DNA of 64,000 nt, taken from the IMG/VR virus record IMGVR_UViG_3300028030_000007, positions 1 through 64,000 of that record; one strand, written 5' to 3'. The position numbers and the translations under genes are program-made. The stretch's first letter is position 1, and each line of letters begins with the position of its first letter. The stretch comes from a virus. The notes beneath the pieces were generated by a model, which was given only the letters and a program-made list of their open reading frames with translations, was not told where the DNA came from and did no database searches. Below, in pieces: positions 8,675 through 16,781 of this stretch.

Positions 8675-10264
8675 ATGGCTCACAAAAAATACGCACATGC
8701 AGTCCTGACAGATAAAGTATTTCCATTCGAAAAGTGGATGGATGAGATAGTAAGTCATAACGATACGTCAATACTGCATGATAACTCAAAATACAGGAGA
8801 GCCTCTAAAGTATTACAAAAGGTAGATCCGAGTAAGTATTTACTATCACATGCTACTATTATAGCATCGGTTGATACATATGCTCCTAAAAATGTTAAAT
8901 TAGGAAAACGTATGTATGCCGGTAATCAGATAAATGTTAAATATCCTGATTATAGAATGAAGCCATATGGATTTAAGATTATAAATAATAATGGTGACGC
9001 ATGGGAAAGATCATTACTACTCTCTACATATAGAACCTTCATTGGTGCTCCAAATTATCTTGAACATGTTCAAATACCGGATTTATCAAAGGGCTTTATA
9101 ATTGATGCTGTAGCTAGAGATCTCGGTGAATCGTGTTATATTGACATTTTAGTGGCCACTGATAAAAAGCACTCAAAATTAGTTACTGACATTGAAAATG
9201 ATGTTATCACCGGTCTTTCAATGGGCTGCATATCACAGTTCACTATATGTACGAAATGTGGAAATGTTGCTTATGATGATTCACAACTCTGCTCTTGTAT
9301 TCAATATGAGGGTAAGGGAACGATGTTCACAGATGAAAATGGAGATGAGCACCCGATCTGTGAGCTAGTAGGACACGTTAGTGATCCAACGTCAAATCAG
9401 TTTATTGAGGCTTCGTGGGTACATTCACCGGCATTCGCTGGAGCTGTAAAAAGAAACATACTAAATTATGATATTAAAGAAGTAACCAATAAGATGGCGA
9501 CAGCGGTTGAAAACAGTTCTGGCATTTTCATTGATGGGAAAATGAAAAAAGTCGCTGCCGATGAAGATGCTGCCGATGAACCGGCACCGGCACCGGAACC
9601 GGAATCGGATGGACCTAGCATGCCTGGTCTCGATGGACCTGGTAGTTTATTAGGTGGTCCTGGTGGATCCGATGATGAACCTGACGACAAACAAGAAGAT
9701 GATAAAGAAGGTGGGATCGTACTGGATTCTATTGATGATATTAAAAAAGAAATACTAAATATGGTTAGAAAAGAGATTAAGAGGGAACTATCATCTCTTA
9801 ATATAAATGAAATAGATACAGTAGATTTCGCAGAGGCTAACGTAACAAATTCACACGGTGAAAAGAATAAGGGCAGTGAAGCTTCTGTAGATAAAGAAAA
9901 TAGTAATGTTCAGCACGCATTCATTGAAAATGTTAAATCTAAGATTAAGGATCCGAGAATCGTTGATTGGACGGTAAAAATGTCCAGTCGATTAGCATCT
10001 AATAACCTATCAAACATAACTGATAAACATATACTATCATTTTCATTAATTAATGATGCTATATCAGGTAAAAAATATAATAAGAAATTATATAAGGTTA
10101 TGAATAAAGTAGGTAGGATTAGTAAATATAGTAGTAAAAAACAATTCTTAATGAAATGCGGATCTATTTTAAATAGGAAGATGACCCATGATGAAATGAA
10201 ATTTTTCATTGAGAAGGGTACTATATTAAATGATGTTTACAATGTTAAGAAACATAGTAAATAA
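8675..10264 (+). CDS. Prohead maturation protease with fused acidic tail
   Basis: Probable serine protease that trims scaffold and head proteins during capsid maturation. The first 250 residues carry an S78-like arrangement: His131 in APNYLEHVQIPD before a beta-strand (GFIIDAVARDL), and Ser182 in the motif GLSMGC. A Cys cluster (CTKCG at 192-195, CSC at 206-208) directly after the Ser motif probably binds zinc. Residues 300-350 are a Pro/Asp/Glu-rich linker, and the C-terminal 180 residues are helical, as expected of a fused scaffold or core domain. Position upstream of the scaffold-like and capsid genes fits. The protease call rests on motif order, not an alignment. Confidence 0.72.
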   Translation: MAHKKYAHAVLTDKVFPFEKWMDEIVSHNDTSILHDNSKYRRASKVLQKVDPSKYLLSHATIIASVDTYAPKNVKLGKRMYAGNQINVKYPDYRMKPYGFKIINNNGDAWERSLLLSTYRTFIGAPNYLEHVQIPDLSKGFIIDAVARDLGESCYIDILVATDKKHSKLVTDIENDVITGLSMGCISQFTICTKCGNVAYDDSQLCSCIQYEGKGTMFTDENGDEHPICELVGHVSDPTSNQFIEASWVHSPAFAGAVKRNILNYDIKEVTNKMATAVENSSGIFIDGKMKKVAADEDAADEPAPAPEPESDGPSMPGLDGPGSLLGGPGGSDDEPDDKQEDDKEGGIVLDSIDDIKKEILNMVRKEIKRELSSLNINEIDTVDFAEANVTNSHGEKNKGSEASVDKENSNVQHAFIENVKSKIKDPRIVDWTVKMSSRLASNNLSNITDKHILSFSLINDAISGKKYNKKLYKVMNKVGRISKYSSKKQFLMKCGSILNRKMTHDEMKFFIEKGTILNDVYNVKKHSK

Positions 10265-10311
10265 ATAAAATTTTTTTAATTACTTTGTAGGTAGAAGTTA
10301 AATTCTGAATT

Positions 10312-10332
10312 GTTAGTTATGTTGTAACTAAC
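10312..10332 (+). promoter_or_regulatory. Hairpin in leader of the scaffold-like gene
   Basis: GTTAGTTA (10312-10319) and TAACTAAC (10325-10332) form a perfect 8-bp stem with a 5-nt loop. It is followed by a small CCGC-TG-GCGG inverted repeat and by TTATAATTT at 10364-10372, which could be a promoter -10 element. GGAG at 10376-10379 serves the gene at 10391. Confidence 0.4.
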
Positions 10333-10390
10333 CGCTGGCGGAGACCAAAACAAACGGCACGAGTTATAATTTACTGGAGCTATACGAGCT

Positions 10391-11527
10391 ATGAGAAAGA
10401 GAATTACTTGGAAAAATGGTAAAAGAAACGCTTCATCAACGCGAGAGGCTTCAAGAAGAAGGCTTGCTGCTGAAGGGTCATCTGTTGATATTTACAATGT
10501 GAACAACCCAAGTCACATTAACCCTGACGCTGATGCGTACATGTTCCAGGATCGACCCTGGGAAGATGTGGTGAACACTGAAATGCGTCACATCTATGAT
10601 GGATATGATGGTGAGTTTGAAGCTCGTGATGAAGTTGGTCTTCCCAGAATGAAGCCTGAAACATTTTCCGGTTATGGAGCCACTAAGGGTTGGGGTGTTT
10701 CCAAGGGATATGATAATCAGAAATTAGCCGTTGCTCGTGGTAGGTCTGCTGTCATCAAGCGTGTTGCTGCTAGAATGGCTGATCCTTCTGACACTCAGAA
10801 GTATCGAAGAGTCGTTGCTTCGCTTAAGAGACTTCCTGATGAGAAGCTCATTTCTCTTTATACTAATAAAGAGGCTTCTGTCAAGAAGGAAAACGACAAG
10901 GACGCATACAAGAAGGCTCTTGTCGCGACGAAACTTGCTGCAATAACCGCTCCTAATGCTTCAAGCGCTAGCATTAAGAGACTGGCTACTCTTTTCAATT
11001 CAATGCCTGATGATGAGTTGAAGAGCATGGCGAAGGTTGTTGTTGAGGGTAAGAAGAAGTCCAATAGAGTCGCTTCTTTGGACTCAAATGACCTTGACGC
11101 CATCAAGGATATTGTTAAGTCAGCTATCCTTGAAAGTGAAGCGCTTAGCAAGGTCGAGGCCATGCCGGTTGAAGAGCCGATCGAGCTTCCCGAAGAGCCC
11201 GTCATCGAGGAAGAGGTTCCCGAAGAGCCTGTCATTGAGGAAGCTCCTGTCGAGACTCCTGAGGAAGAGGCCATGGAGACTCCTGAGGAAGAGGCCATGG
11301 AGACTCCTGAGGAAGAGGCTGCTGAAGCTGCTGCTGGTATCGAGGAAGAGGTTCCTGAGAATCTTGAAGAGATCTTTGCTGAAGAGCCTGTTGCAAAACA
11401 GTCTTCAACTAAGATGAACGCACGTGGGATTTCACGCAAGGCTTCCGGCGTCAAGAAATTGGGATCTGTTAAGATCGGCAAAGACATGTCTGAAGAGGAC
11501 ATAGTCGCTGCACTTTTGGGTAAGTAA
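10391..11527 (+). CDS. Acidic scaffold-like head protein with internal repeats
   Basis: A 378-residue protein between protease and capsid genes, the usual place of a scaffold or head core protein. The N-terminus is basic (MRKRITWKNGKRNASS). Residues 115-225 are helical with repeated RVAARMAD / RRVVASLKRLPDEKL-type segments. Residues 255-330 are a very acidic Pro/Glu low-complexity region with EEPVIEE and ETPEEEAM repeats, and the C-terminus is basic again (KKLGSVKIGKDMSEEDIVAALLGK region). Codon use is richer in G/C-ending codons than in the flanking genes, pointing to high expression. Scaffold is favoured; another internal head protein cannot be excluded. Confidence 0.6.
   Translation: MRKRITWKNGKRNASSTREASRRRLAAEGSSVDIYNVNNPSHINPDADAYMFQDRPWEDVVNTEMRHIYDGYDGEFEARDEVGLPRMKPETFSGYGATKGWGVSKGYDNQKLAVARGRSAVIKRVAARMADPSDTQKYRRVVASLKRLPDEKLISLYTNKEASVKKENDKDAYKKALVATKLAAITAPNASSASIKRLATLFNSMPDDELKSMAKVVVEGKKKSNRVASLDSNDLDAIKDIVKSAILESEALSKVEAMPVEEPIELPEEPVIEEEVPEEPVIEEAPVETPEEEAMETPEEEAMETPEEEAAEAAAGIEEEVPENLEEIFAEEPVAKQSSTKMNARGISRKASGVKKLGSVKIGKDMSEEDIVAALLGK
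11252..11323 (+). repeat. 24-bp tandem repeat coding ETPEEEAM
   Basis: Three head-to-tail 24-bp units start at 11252, 11276 and 11300. The first two are identical and the third diverges at its end. They encode the acidic ETPEEEAM repeat, so copy number may vary between related phages. Confidence 0.8.
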
Positions 11528-11622
11528 TTGTCTGATGTTGTTTAGTAGTCAAATAGAAATATCTTCGCGTTATTGCGGTCTGAAGGGTCTGTTTGATACT
11601 TCACAGTCATTGGACTTAGTTG

Positions 11623-11646
11623 TGCAGGGTAAGATCCTGCAAGGAG
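11623..11646 (+). promoter_or_regulatory. Leader hairpin abutting a strong SD
   Basis: TGCAGG (11623-11628) and CCTGCA (11636-11641) form a 6-bp hairpin with a 7-nt loop. It ends exactly where the strong SD AAGGAG (11641-11646) begins, 7 bases before the ATG at 11654. A 5' hairpin next to an exposed SD is a common way to stabilise a highly translated message. Confidence 0.5.
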
Positions 11647-11653
11647 ACAAATC

Positions 11654-12292
11654 ATGAGTGGTATTGGTGGACAAGCTTCTGGCGATTTCCTGCTTTCGTA
11701 TGGAGCGCTCAGAATACTTTACAAGAGTTTTTCTAACACGGTTCCGGAGCTTACTCCGGATTCATTTACCGTGTCGAACCCCGGCGTCGTAACAGCTCAT
11801 AAGAGTGACGTTCTCGACACAACTCCCAAGAACGGTGTTCTTGGTGGATCAGTGGCGTTCACTCGCCCTGACATCGGCGACAATTATGTCGGCCCGGCTG
11901 TCTTAATCAGTTCGGCTTACAGTTCAACGTTAGTTCCGGTCGGCATTTTTGTTAATGACGCACTCGGCAACTCATACGAAAACACTCCTGGAACGGCTTC
12001 AAACAAGGGTCCGTTCCTTCAAGGTCCGTCTGCATTTGGTACTAGACTTTACGAGACTAAGAATCAGACTGGTCATGGTGGCACTGCTGGTGCTACTCTT
12101 ACGTATGCCTCTGGTGACAAGCTTTACGCTTCAGTCAACGGATACTTGACAAACAATTTTGAGGATTCATATGAGGCTATGGCGATTCGTGCTGCTTCAG
12201 GAACTCCTCATTGGTATGAGTGCACTGTTATGGGGATCGTCCTTTCGGCCCCTGATTCCACTAACACTGAAATGTTTGTCTTGGGCAAATAA
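11654..12292 (+). CDS. Candidate capsid decoration protein
   Basis: A 212-residue Gly/Ser/Thr/Ala-rich, beta-type protein with no membrane segment or catalytic motif. Signs of very high expression are a near-ideal SD (AAGGAG, 7-base spacing) and optimised codons with at most one AUA. It lies 20 bases upstream of the major capsid gene in the same transcript. Proteins of this size in this place are often outer-capsid decoration or cement proteins made in stoichiometric amounts; lambda gpD is smaller but occupies the same position. No sequence family is recognised, so the role is inferred from context and composition. Confidence 0.6.
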   Translation: MSGIGGQASGDFLLSYGALRILYKSFSNTVPELTPDSFTVSNPGVVTAHKSDVLDTTPKNGVLGGSVAFTRPDIGDNYVGPAVLISSAYSSTLVPVGIFVNDALGNSYENTPGTASNKGPFLQGPSAFGTRLYETKNQTGHGGTAGATLTYASGDKLYASVNGYLTNNFEDSYEAMAIRAASGTPHWYECTVMGIVLSAPDSTNTEMFVLGK

Positions 12293-12312
12293 GGCTGAAA
12301 GGAATAACTAAA

Positions 12313-13206
12313 ATGAGTCTTTTTGATTTCAATAAGTCCGTTGATCCCATTGCTGCCGAAAAGTTCTTCGGTGGGCTAGTCGGTAGTCCGCAAGGACGCA
12401 TGAGAATTGCGTCTGGCATGACCCAATCTCTCCGCGAGCGCAGAGATTATTCATCCGTTGGACGCCGAGCGTTCCTCGTCGAGCAGATTCCTGATGGAGT
12501 TCTGCCCTATTATGACAAGGATCCTGACGTCGTGGCCTACGTGGTTGGTGAAGAGGGTGACTCAATTACCGCTAAAGCTAAGCCTCGCCGCGTTACGTTC
12601 CCCCTGTTCGAGATTGCTGCTCTCGTCAAGACCCCGCTTTCTCAGGTCAAAGAGCGTCGTTATGACATGCTCAAGAGAATGCAGGACCTTGGCAAAGCCC
12701 AGATTCAAGCTGCTGAGGACGATCGAGTTTTCTCAATTATGGACGCTATCGCCCTTAATGGTTTCGACTCACTTCCCGGCCAGTTGAACGCTGACATTCC
12801 CGTCGCCGCTCCTCTTACTTCAGAGGTCTTGGCTGATGCTTTCGCTCAGATCGACCGCCATGACTTGAGGACGTCAAACGTCTTCATGAACGCTGTTGAC
12901 TACGCCGACCTTCGTAAGTTCGGTCGAGAGGTCTTGGACATCGAGTCACAGGCCACTCTCTGGAAGACGGGCGTGATGGCTTCTGGCTGGAATGCCAAGT
13001 TCATCGTTTCACGCCTTGTCCCGCCAGGCGTCGTTTACGTCACTGGTGAGCCTGAGCATTTCGGTCGTATTCCGGTCCGAACCGAGCTTACCGTCATCTC
13101 CGCTGACAACCCCGAAGAGCGAACCATCGGTTTCTCGATGTTTGAGCAGCTCGGAATCGGTGCGTTCAACCCGCGTGCTCTCGTCCGCATCCTGATCGCT
13201 CGATAA
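12313..13206 (+). CDS. Major capsid protein (HK97 fold)
   Basis: A 297-residue shell protein. The N-terminal arm (FFGGLVGSPQGRMRIASG) is followed by a segment like the E-loop and spine helix (VEQIPDGVLPYYD, then LKRMQDLGKAQIQAAEDDRV). The P and A domains follow (VFMNAVDYADLRKFGREVLD; VVYVTGEPEHFGRIPVRTEL) and it ends ALVRILIAR. It is homologous along its length to the next gene. It shows the strongest codon optimisation in the window: I found no AUA isoleucine codon, although AUA is common elsewhere. The SD AAGGAA precedes the ATG. A large inverted repeat follows the stop. Confidence 0.9.
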   Translation: MSLFDFNKSVDPIAAEKFFGGLVGSPQGRMRIASGMTQSLRERRDYSSVGRRAFLVEQIPDGVLPYYDKDPDVVAYVVGEEGDSITAKAKPRRVTFPLFEIAALVKTPLSQVKERRYDMLKRMQDLGKAQIQAAEDDRVFSIMDAIALNGFDSLPGQLNADIPVAAPLTSEVLADAFAQIDRHDLRTSNVFMNAVDYADLRKFGREVLDIESQATLWKTGVMASGWNAKFIVSRLVPPGVVYVTGEPEHFGRIPVRTELTVISADNPEERTIGFSMFEQLGIGAFNPRALVRILIAR

Positions 13207-13228
13207 CGTCATTTTTCCTCCTGCATGC

Positions 13229-13268
13229 TTTTCATCCCCATCAGTCATAAGATTGGTGGGGATGAAAA
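13229..13268 (+). terminator. Strong hairpin after the major capsid gene
   Basis: TTTTCATCCCCA (13229-13240) pairs with TGGGGATGAAAA (13257-13268). The stem can extend by two more pairs inward, one of them G-U, leaving a 12-nt loop. No T-run follows, so it may protect the 3' end of the capsid message or reduce read-through into the paralogue rather than act as a full intrinsic terminator. It is arm P2 of the larger fold. Confidence 0.6.
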
Positions 13269-13288
13269 CTATTTGGTTATTGTATGGT

Positions 13289-13316
13289 ATGACTGTTATA
13301 ATTTAATAACAGTCAT
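13289..13316 (+). promoter_or_regulatory. Perfect 11-bp inverted repeat before the minor capsid gene
   Basis: ATGACTGTTAT (13289-13299) and ATAACAGTCAT (13306-13316) are exact inverted repeats around a 6-nt AATTTA loop. It also contains TTATAATTT, a possible -10 or late-promoter core. It could act as DNA (operator or promoter) or as RNA (arm P3 of the junction). Confidence 0.5.
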
Positions 13317-13340
13317 ATCGACATGCAGGAGACTACCATA

Positions 13341-14336
13341 ATGAATATCAAAAGAGTGATTAACTTTATCAAAAATGACAACACTATTGGTTATATAAAA
13401 AAGTTTTTATACTTAGTTGAAAACCTTGATAAGTTAGATAATGTATATAATAAACTAAAACAACAGGAGTGGATTGAATCATTTGATTTTAATAATTATG
13501 ATGAATCAAATGACGAGCAGTATATAATTGATTTTATTAATGGTAACATAAACGATAGAACCCATATTGCATCAAAAATAAATAAATTGATAAAGAATGA
13601 TGTAGGTGCTAGGTCATTAGCAAGAAATATTCTTTGTGTTGATCATATTCCCGATTATATAATTCCGATGTATTCAATAAATGAAAATGGAACTCCATAC
13701 GTAATAGGTGATGAGGATGGCATAACAAGAATAGACGCTGATAAAACTTTCACCGTTCCAATATTTGACATAACACATAATGTACATTCAAGCTCACGTA
13801 ATGTTAAGAGTGGTGTCTACAGCCTACTCAAAACAATGCGTAATTTATGCTCATCACAAATACTAGTGGCTGAGAGCATGCATTTGTTATCATTAATCAA
13901 TGCTTCTTATAATGATGACAATGAAAAAGTAAAAAATATCATGTCAATAAATGATAAACTTACACCTGATGTGATATCTGATGCATTTTCTATAATAGAG
14001 GATAATGATGTGGAGGTATCATCGATAATAATAAACCCTAATGATTATTCAGAAATAAGAAAATTTAATGGTGAAATTTTGGATACAGATTTTAATACAA
14101 ATAATGTTATTAAATCACGTATTTGGGGAGCGAACGTATTTGTTACAGGAATGGCAACCGCCGGGACCATTACGGTTCTTGGATCACCTAAGCATGTTGG
14201 TGCTATGCCAATTAGAACAGATATCACATCGTTACCCTATGATAACCCAGAACAGAGAAAAATTGGATTTAATACATTTGAGAATATCGGTATAATGTAT
14301 AATGGTCAAAAGAATACAGTTAGAATTACATTGTAA
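13341..14336 (+). CDS. Second capsid protein (diverged paralogue; probable vertex protein)
   Basis: A 331-residue protein, collinear with the major capsid protein from about residue 100 on. Matching pairs include VDHIPDYIIPMY with VEQIPDGVLPYY, DYSEIRKFNGEILD with DYADLRKFGREVLD, GSPKHVGAMPIRTDIT with GEPEHFGRIPVRTELT, and DNPEQRKIGFNTFENIGI with DNPEERTIGFSMFEQLGI. The N-terminal 95 residues are different, acidic and helical. Codon use is ordinary and AUA-rich, so it is made at much lower level. By analogy with T4 gp24 beside gp23 it probably forms the pentamers. The start is set by AGGAG (13327-13331) 9 bases before ATG 13341; an in-frame ATG at 13323 lies inside the RNA stem. Confidence 0.8.
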   Translation: MNIKRVINFIKNDNTIGYIKKFLYLVENLDKLDNVYNKLKQQEWIESFDFNNYDESNDEQYIIDFINGNINDRTHIASKINKLIKNDVGARSLARNILCVDHIPDYIIPMYSINENGTPYVIGDEDGITRIDADKTFTVPIFDITHNVHSSSRNVKSGVYSLLKTMRNLCSSQILVAESMHLLSLINASYNDDNEKVKNIMSINDKLTPDVISDAFSIIEDNDVEVSSIIINPNDYSEIRKFNGEILDTDFNTNNVIKSRIWGANVFVTGMATAGTITVLGSPKHVGAMPIRTDITSLPYDNPEQRKIGFNTFENIGIMYNGQKNTVRITL

Positions 14337-14819
14337 TTATTCATCGAGATCATCTATCATCGTATTGTAGTCATAATCAGTAGGGCTTGTGTCATGGTTT
14401 CTTGAAACCGGAAGTGTATCTTGCTCGTCATAGTCCATGATTGTTGGGCTATGAGCATTATACTCTGTGTCATTCATTTTTTCGGTTTCTCTATCGTCAA
14501 TGGCTTTATTGATTTCTTCTTCCATCTCTTTTTTAAATTCATCGACAGTAAACGTTCCCCTAATGTTTTCAAGGAACCAGTTGACATCTGCTTCGGTTCC
14601 AGTTTCATCAGGGTTCATCGCCGATTCGTATATAGCCTCGCCATAAGTGTAGTTTAACAAACTGAGGATCGATTGAAACTCATCCTTCGGGTCTGTGGCG
14701 TTCATGACGTTTTCGTATGAACGCATTAACATTTTCCCAGTTAGATGATTTTCAAGATCTTCTCTGGCGGCTGTTTTGTAGATAGCTTTGGCTATTTTGC
14801 TTATGGTTTTGTTATTCAT
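14337..14819 (-). CDS. Uncharacterised acidic protein
   Basis: A 160-residue protein on the minus strand, meeting the end of the capsid paralogue with no gap. The N-terminus is a short basic helix (TISKIAKAIYKTAARED) like that of several other small proteins here. The rest is acidic, with a disordered Asp/Thr-rich C-terminus (DYDYNTMIDDLDE). Only 24 bases separate its start from the divergent gene at 14844, so one of the two promoters must lie inside coding sequence. No domain recognised. Confidence 0.6.
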   Translation of the reverse strand: MNNKTISKIAKAIYKTAAREDLENHLTGKMLMRSYENVMNATDPKDEFQSILSLLNYTYGEAIYESAMNPDETGTEADVNWFLENIRGTFTVDEFKKEMEEEINKAIDDRETEKMNDTEYNAHSPTIMDYDEQDTLPVSRNHDTSPTDYDYNTMIDDLDE

Positions 14820-14843
14820 TTAAATAAACTCCGGAAATAAAAA

Positions 14844-16178
14844 ATGAAAAAAGTTTTAATAGCTTTGATTTCAATACTTGCGATAGCTATCATATCATCA
14901 AAGTTATACTATAATAGTTTATTAACTAAGTATAACATAACATCGATTTATTTACTGTTAGACAAAACAATTTTAGTTCATAAAAATTCAGTCACAATAG
15001 GAAAAAATTTATTTAAATCATGTGACGCACACGTTAACGTAGAAACTAAAGACGTTGACGTGTACTGCAAATCAGGAGCTGTATACACTAACAGTAAAAT
15101 AAAATCTCATAGTCCCGGTAAGAGAAAGTGGAATATTAAGTCTGTATATGTCGAAAATGTTGTAGTAAATGGTAAGTATAGGGTCCATGGATTGTTAAAA
15201 TCTAACGGAACGTACATCGCAGTGTCTACTAAATACAGGGGCGCATCGTTATCATACGTGGTGAAATATAATAATGGTATGTACGTAATAAATCATGCCA
15301 ATTACAAAACTGTTGACTTACACAGTGTGATGGTAAAGGATGATGAAGTTAACATCGGAAAATTTAGTCTGTCGAATTCAATGTTATCATCAAAGAAATT
15401 TGAATACAATAACATACTCATAAAATCAACGAATAAGATTACTAGAATATCGTTTCCCATGAGTTTGTCACTGTCTATTGATGGGACGAAACTTGGATAT
15501 TTAACGTTAGAATCAAAGAGTAAACTTAGTTATAAATTAGACACTAATTGTAATAATCTGACAAAAATTGCCGATGATGTTAGATTAAAGAAAGTAAAGT
15601 TTGGAGGATCTTATCATTTATCGTTTTCATATGATAACGGAAAAACCCATTTTAGCATGAGACATTCCTGTTTTGTCAAGCATTTACCTAAAAGTATAAG
15701 ATCAGTCTTGCAATATAGAAGTAGAAATTGGGTTAGTATTACAAATATATCAGATTACATGATAGAAGCCATTATTCATCATGAGGATCCTGGATTTATG
15801 GTAAACAACGGATTTTCAATAGGGGCGATCCGAAATTCAATAAAATATGATTTAAAACATAAAGCTTTCAAAAAGGGGGCGAGCACAATAACTATGCAGC
15901 TCGCTAAGAATCTCTTTCTTAAAAAAGAAAAAACAATCATGAGAAAATATGATGAAATGTTATATACTATGATACTAAACAATGCATTAACTAAGAGATC
16001 TATAATGGAAATGTACATGAATAGCGTTGAATTTGGTCCAGGTATTTATGGAATAAATAAAACAGCGTTAAAAATGTTTGATACGACACCAGCAAACCTG
16101 ACTCAAGATCAGTCAGAGTACATAGCTCGCATTCATCCAAATCCTAAACTTTTTTCAAGAAAATACGTGAAGCCATGA
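14844..16178 (+). CDS. Membrane-anchored peptidoglycan glycosyltransferase (GT51)
   Basis: Polymerises lipid II into glycan strands, as MtgA and the glycosyltransferase domain of class A PBPs do. Residues 4-19 form a membrane anchor (VLIALISILAIAIISS), so the rest should face the periplasm or outside. Residues 30-290 are a beta-rich region of unknown family. Residues 305-440 carry the GT51 motifs in order: HEDPGFMVNNGF (catalytic Glu314; the usual His of EDxxFxxHxG is Asn), KGASTITMQLAKNLFL (344-359), RKYDE (Glu371) and YMNSVEFGPGIYG (391-403). There is no transpeptidase domain. The stop overlaps the next start (ATGA). A biosynthetic cell-wall enzyme is unusual in a phage, where lytic enzymes are expected. 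Confidence 0.85.
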   Translation: MKKVLIALISILAIAIISSKLYYNSLLTKYNITSIYLLLDKTILVHKNSVTIGKNLFKSCDAHVNVETKDVDVYCKSGAVYTNSKIKSHSPGKRKWNIKSVYVENVVVNGKYRVHGLLKSNGTYIAVSTKYRGASLSYVVKYNNGMYVINHANYKTVDLHSVMVKDDEVNIGKFSLSNSMLSSKKFEYNNILIKSTNKITRISFPMSLSLSIDGTKLGYLTLESKSKLSYKLDTNCNNLTKIADDVRLKKVKFGGSYHLSFSYDNGKTHFSMRHSCFVKHLPKSIRSVLQYRSRNWVSITNISDYMIEAIIHHEDPGFMVNNGFSIGAIRNSIKYDLKHKAFKKGASTITMQLAKNLFLKKEKTIMRKYDEMLYTMILNNALTKRSIMEMYMNSVEFGPGIYGINKTALKMFDTTPANLTQDQSEYIARIHPNPKLFSRKYVKP

Positions 16179-16732
16179 AAGTTTATTTTGTAGGAGCGCA
16201 TTCAACCGGTAAAACAACACTGGCTAGGTACGTGTCATCTAAGTATGATATGCCAATGCTCAATGAAGTAGCCAGAGTTGTGATGAATGAGATGGAACTG
16301 TCTATAGACCAACTTAGGTCAAACATAGACTTGATAAATAAGTATCAAAGTGAAGTATTTAAAAGACAGGTGCAGCAAGAAATAGGGCTTACAAATTTTG
16401 TGTCAGATAGATCGTTTGATAATATAGCATACTCAATAATGCACTCGACGATAACACAATCAATAATAAGGTCTGATGATTTTAAAGATTATATACATAC
16501 TATAAATAATAGTGATTCAATAATATTCTTCGTTAGACCTAGCAAAGCAACAATGAAAAACGATGGCGTGAGAGAAAATGTAGTATGGGACGACATTCTG
16601 ATGATTGACGCTTCAGTAAAAACCCTGATGGAAATTTACGGAGTTCAATATATTCAAATCAACACTCCAATTCTTCAAGAAAGGATAAAACTCGTTGAAA
16701 ACATAATCAAAATAACAAATAGAAATAATTGA
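16175..16732 (+). CDS. P-loop nucleotide kinase-like ATPase (AAA_28/NadR-like)
   Basis: A 185-residue P-loop protein. Walker A is GAHSTGKTTLA (residues 8-18). NEVAR (residues 31-35) and VSDRSFDNIAYS (around residues 75-86) match the pattern of the NadR-kinase/AAA_28 group, whose members phosphorylate nucleosides or nicotinamide riboside. The substrate cannot be read from the sequence. The start overlaps the GT51 stop (ATGA), so the two are translationally coupled, but no shared pathway is evident. Codon use is ordinary for the window. Confidence 0.72.
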   Translation: MKVYFVGAHSTGKTTLARYVSSKYDMPMLNEVARVVMNEMELSIDQLRSNIDLINKYQSEVFKRQVQQEIGLTNFVSDRSFDNIAYSIMHSTITQSIIRSDDFKDYIHTINNSDSIIFFVRPSKATMKNDGVRENVVWDDILMIDASVKTLMEIYGVQYIQINTPILQERIKLVENIIKITNRNN

Positions 16733-16755
16733 CTTGAACGATTGTAATGTATAAA
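16728..16755 (+). promoter_or_regulatory. Sigma70-like promoter
   Basis: TTGACT (16728-16733), a 16-nt spacer and TATAAA (16750-16755) resemble a host housekeeping promoter. It lies about 30 bases before the gene at 16782, whose SD is AAGGA. The -35 hexamer overlaps the end of the kinase gene. Confidence 0.45.
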
Positions 16756-16781
16756 TATAAATTTTACACAAAGGAACGATA

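Larger units (their letters stand above)
13218..13331 (+). ncRNA. Candidate three-way-junction RNA masking the SD of the minor capsid gene
   Basis: Three perfect or near-perfect stems nest together. The closing stem P1 pairs CTCCTGCATG (13218-13227) with CATGCAGGAG (13322-13331). P2 is the hairpin 13229-13268 and P3 the hairpin 13289-13316. The 3' strand of P1 contains AGGAG, the SD for the ATG at 13341, so the folded form should hide it. Only 1, 20 and 5 nt remain unpaired at the junction. This would keep the vertex protein scarce relative to the major capsid protein. It could respond to a ligand, but there is no direct evidence for that. Confidence 0.55.

Noticed and set aside
10858-11502. 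Long minus-strand ORF (214 codons) opposite the scaffold-like gene
   Set aside because: It is antisense to a codon-optimised gene with GAG/GAA repeats, which give a Ser-rich shadow without stops; no SD or protein-like composition.
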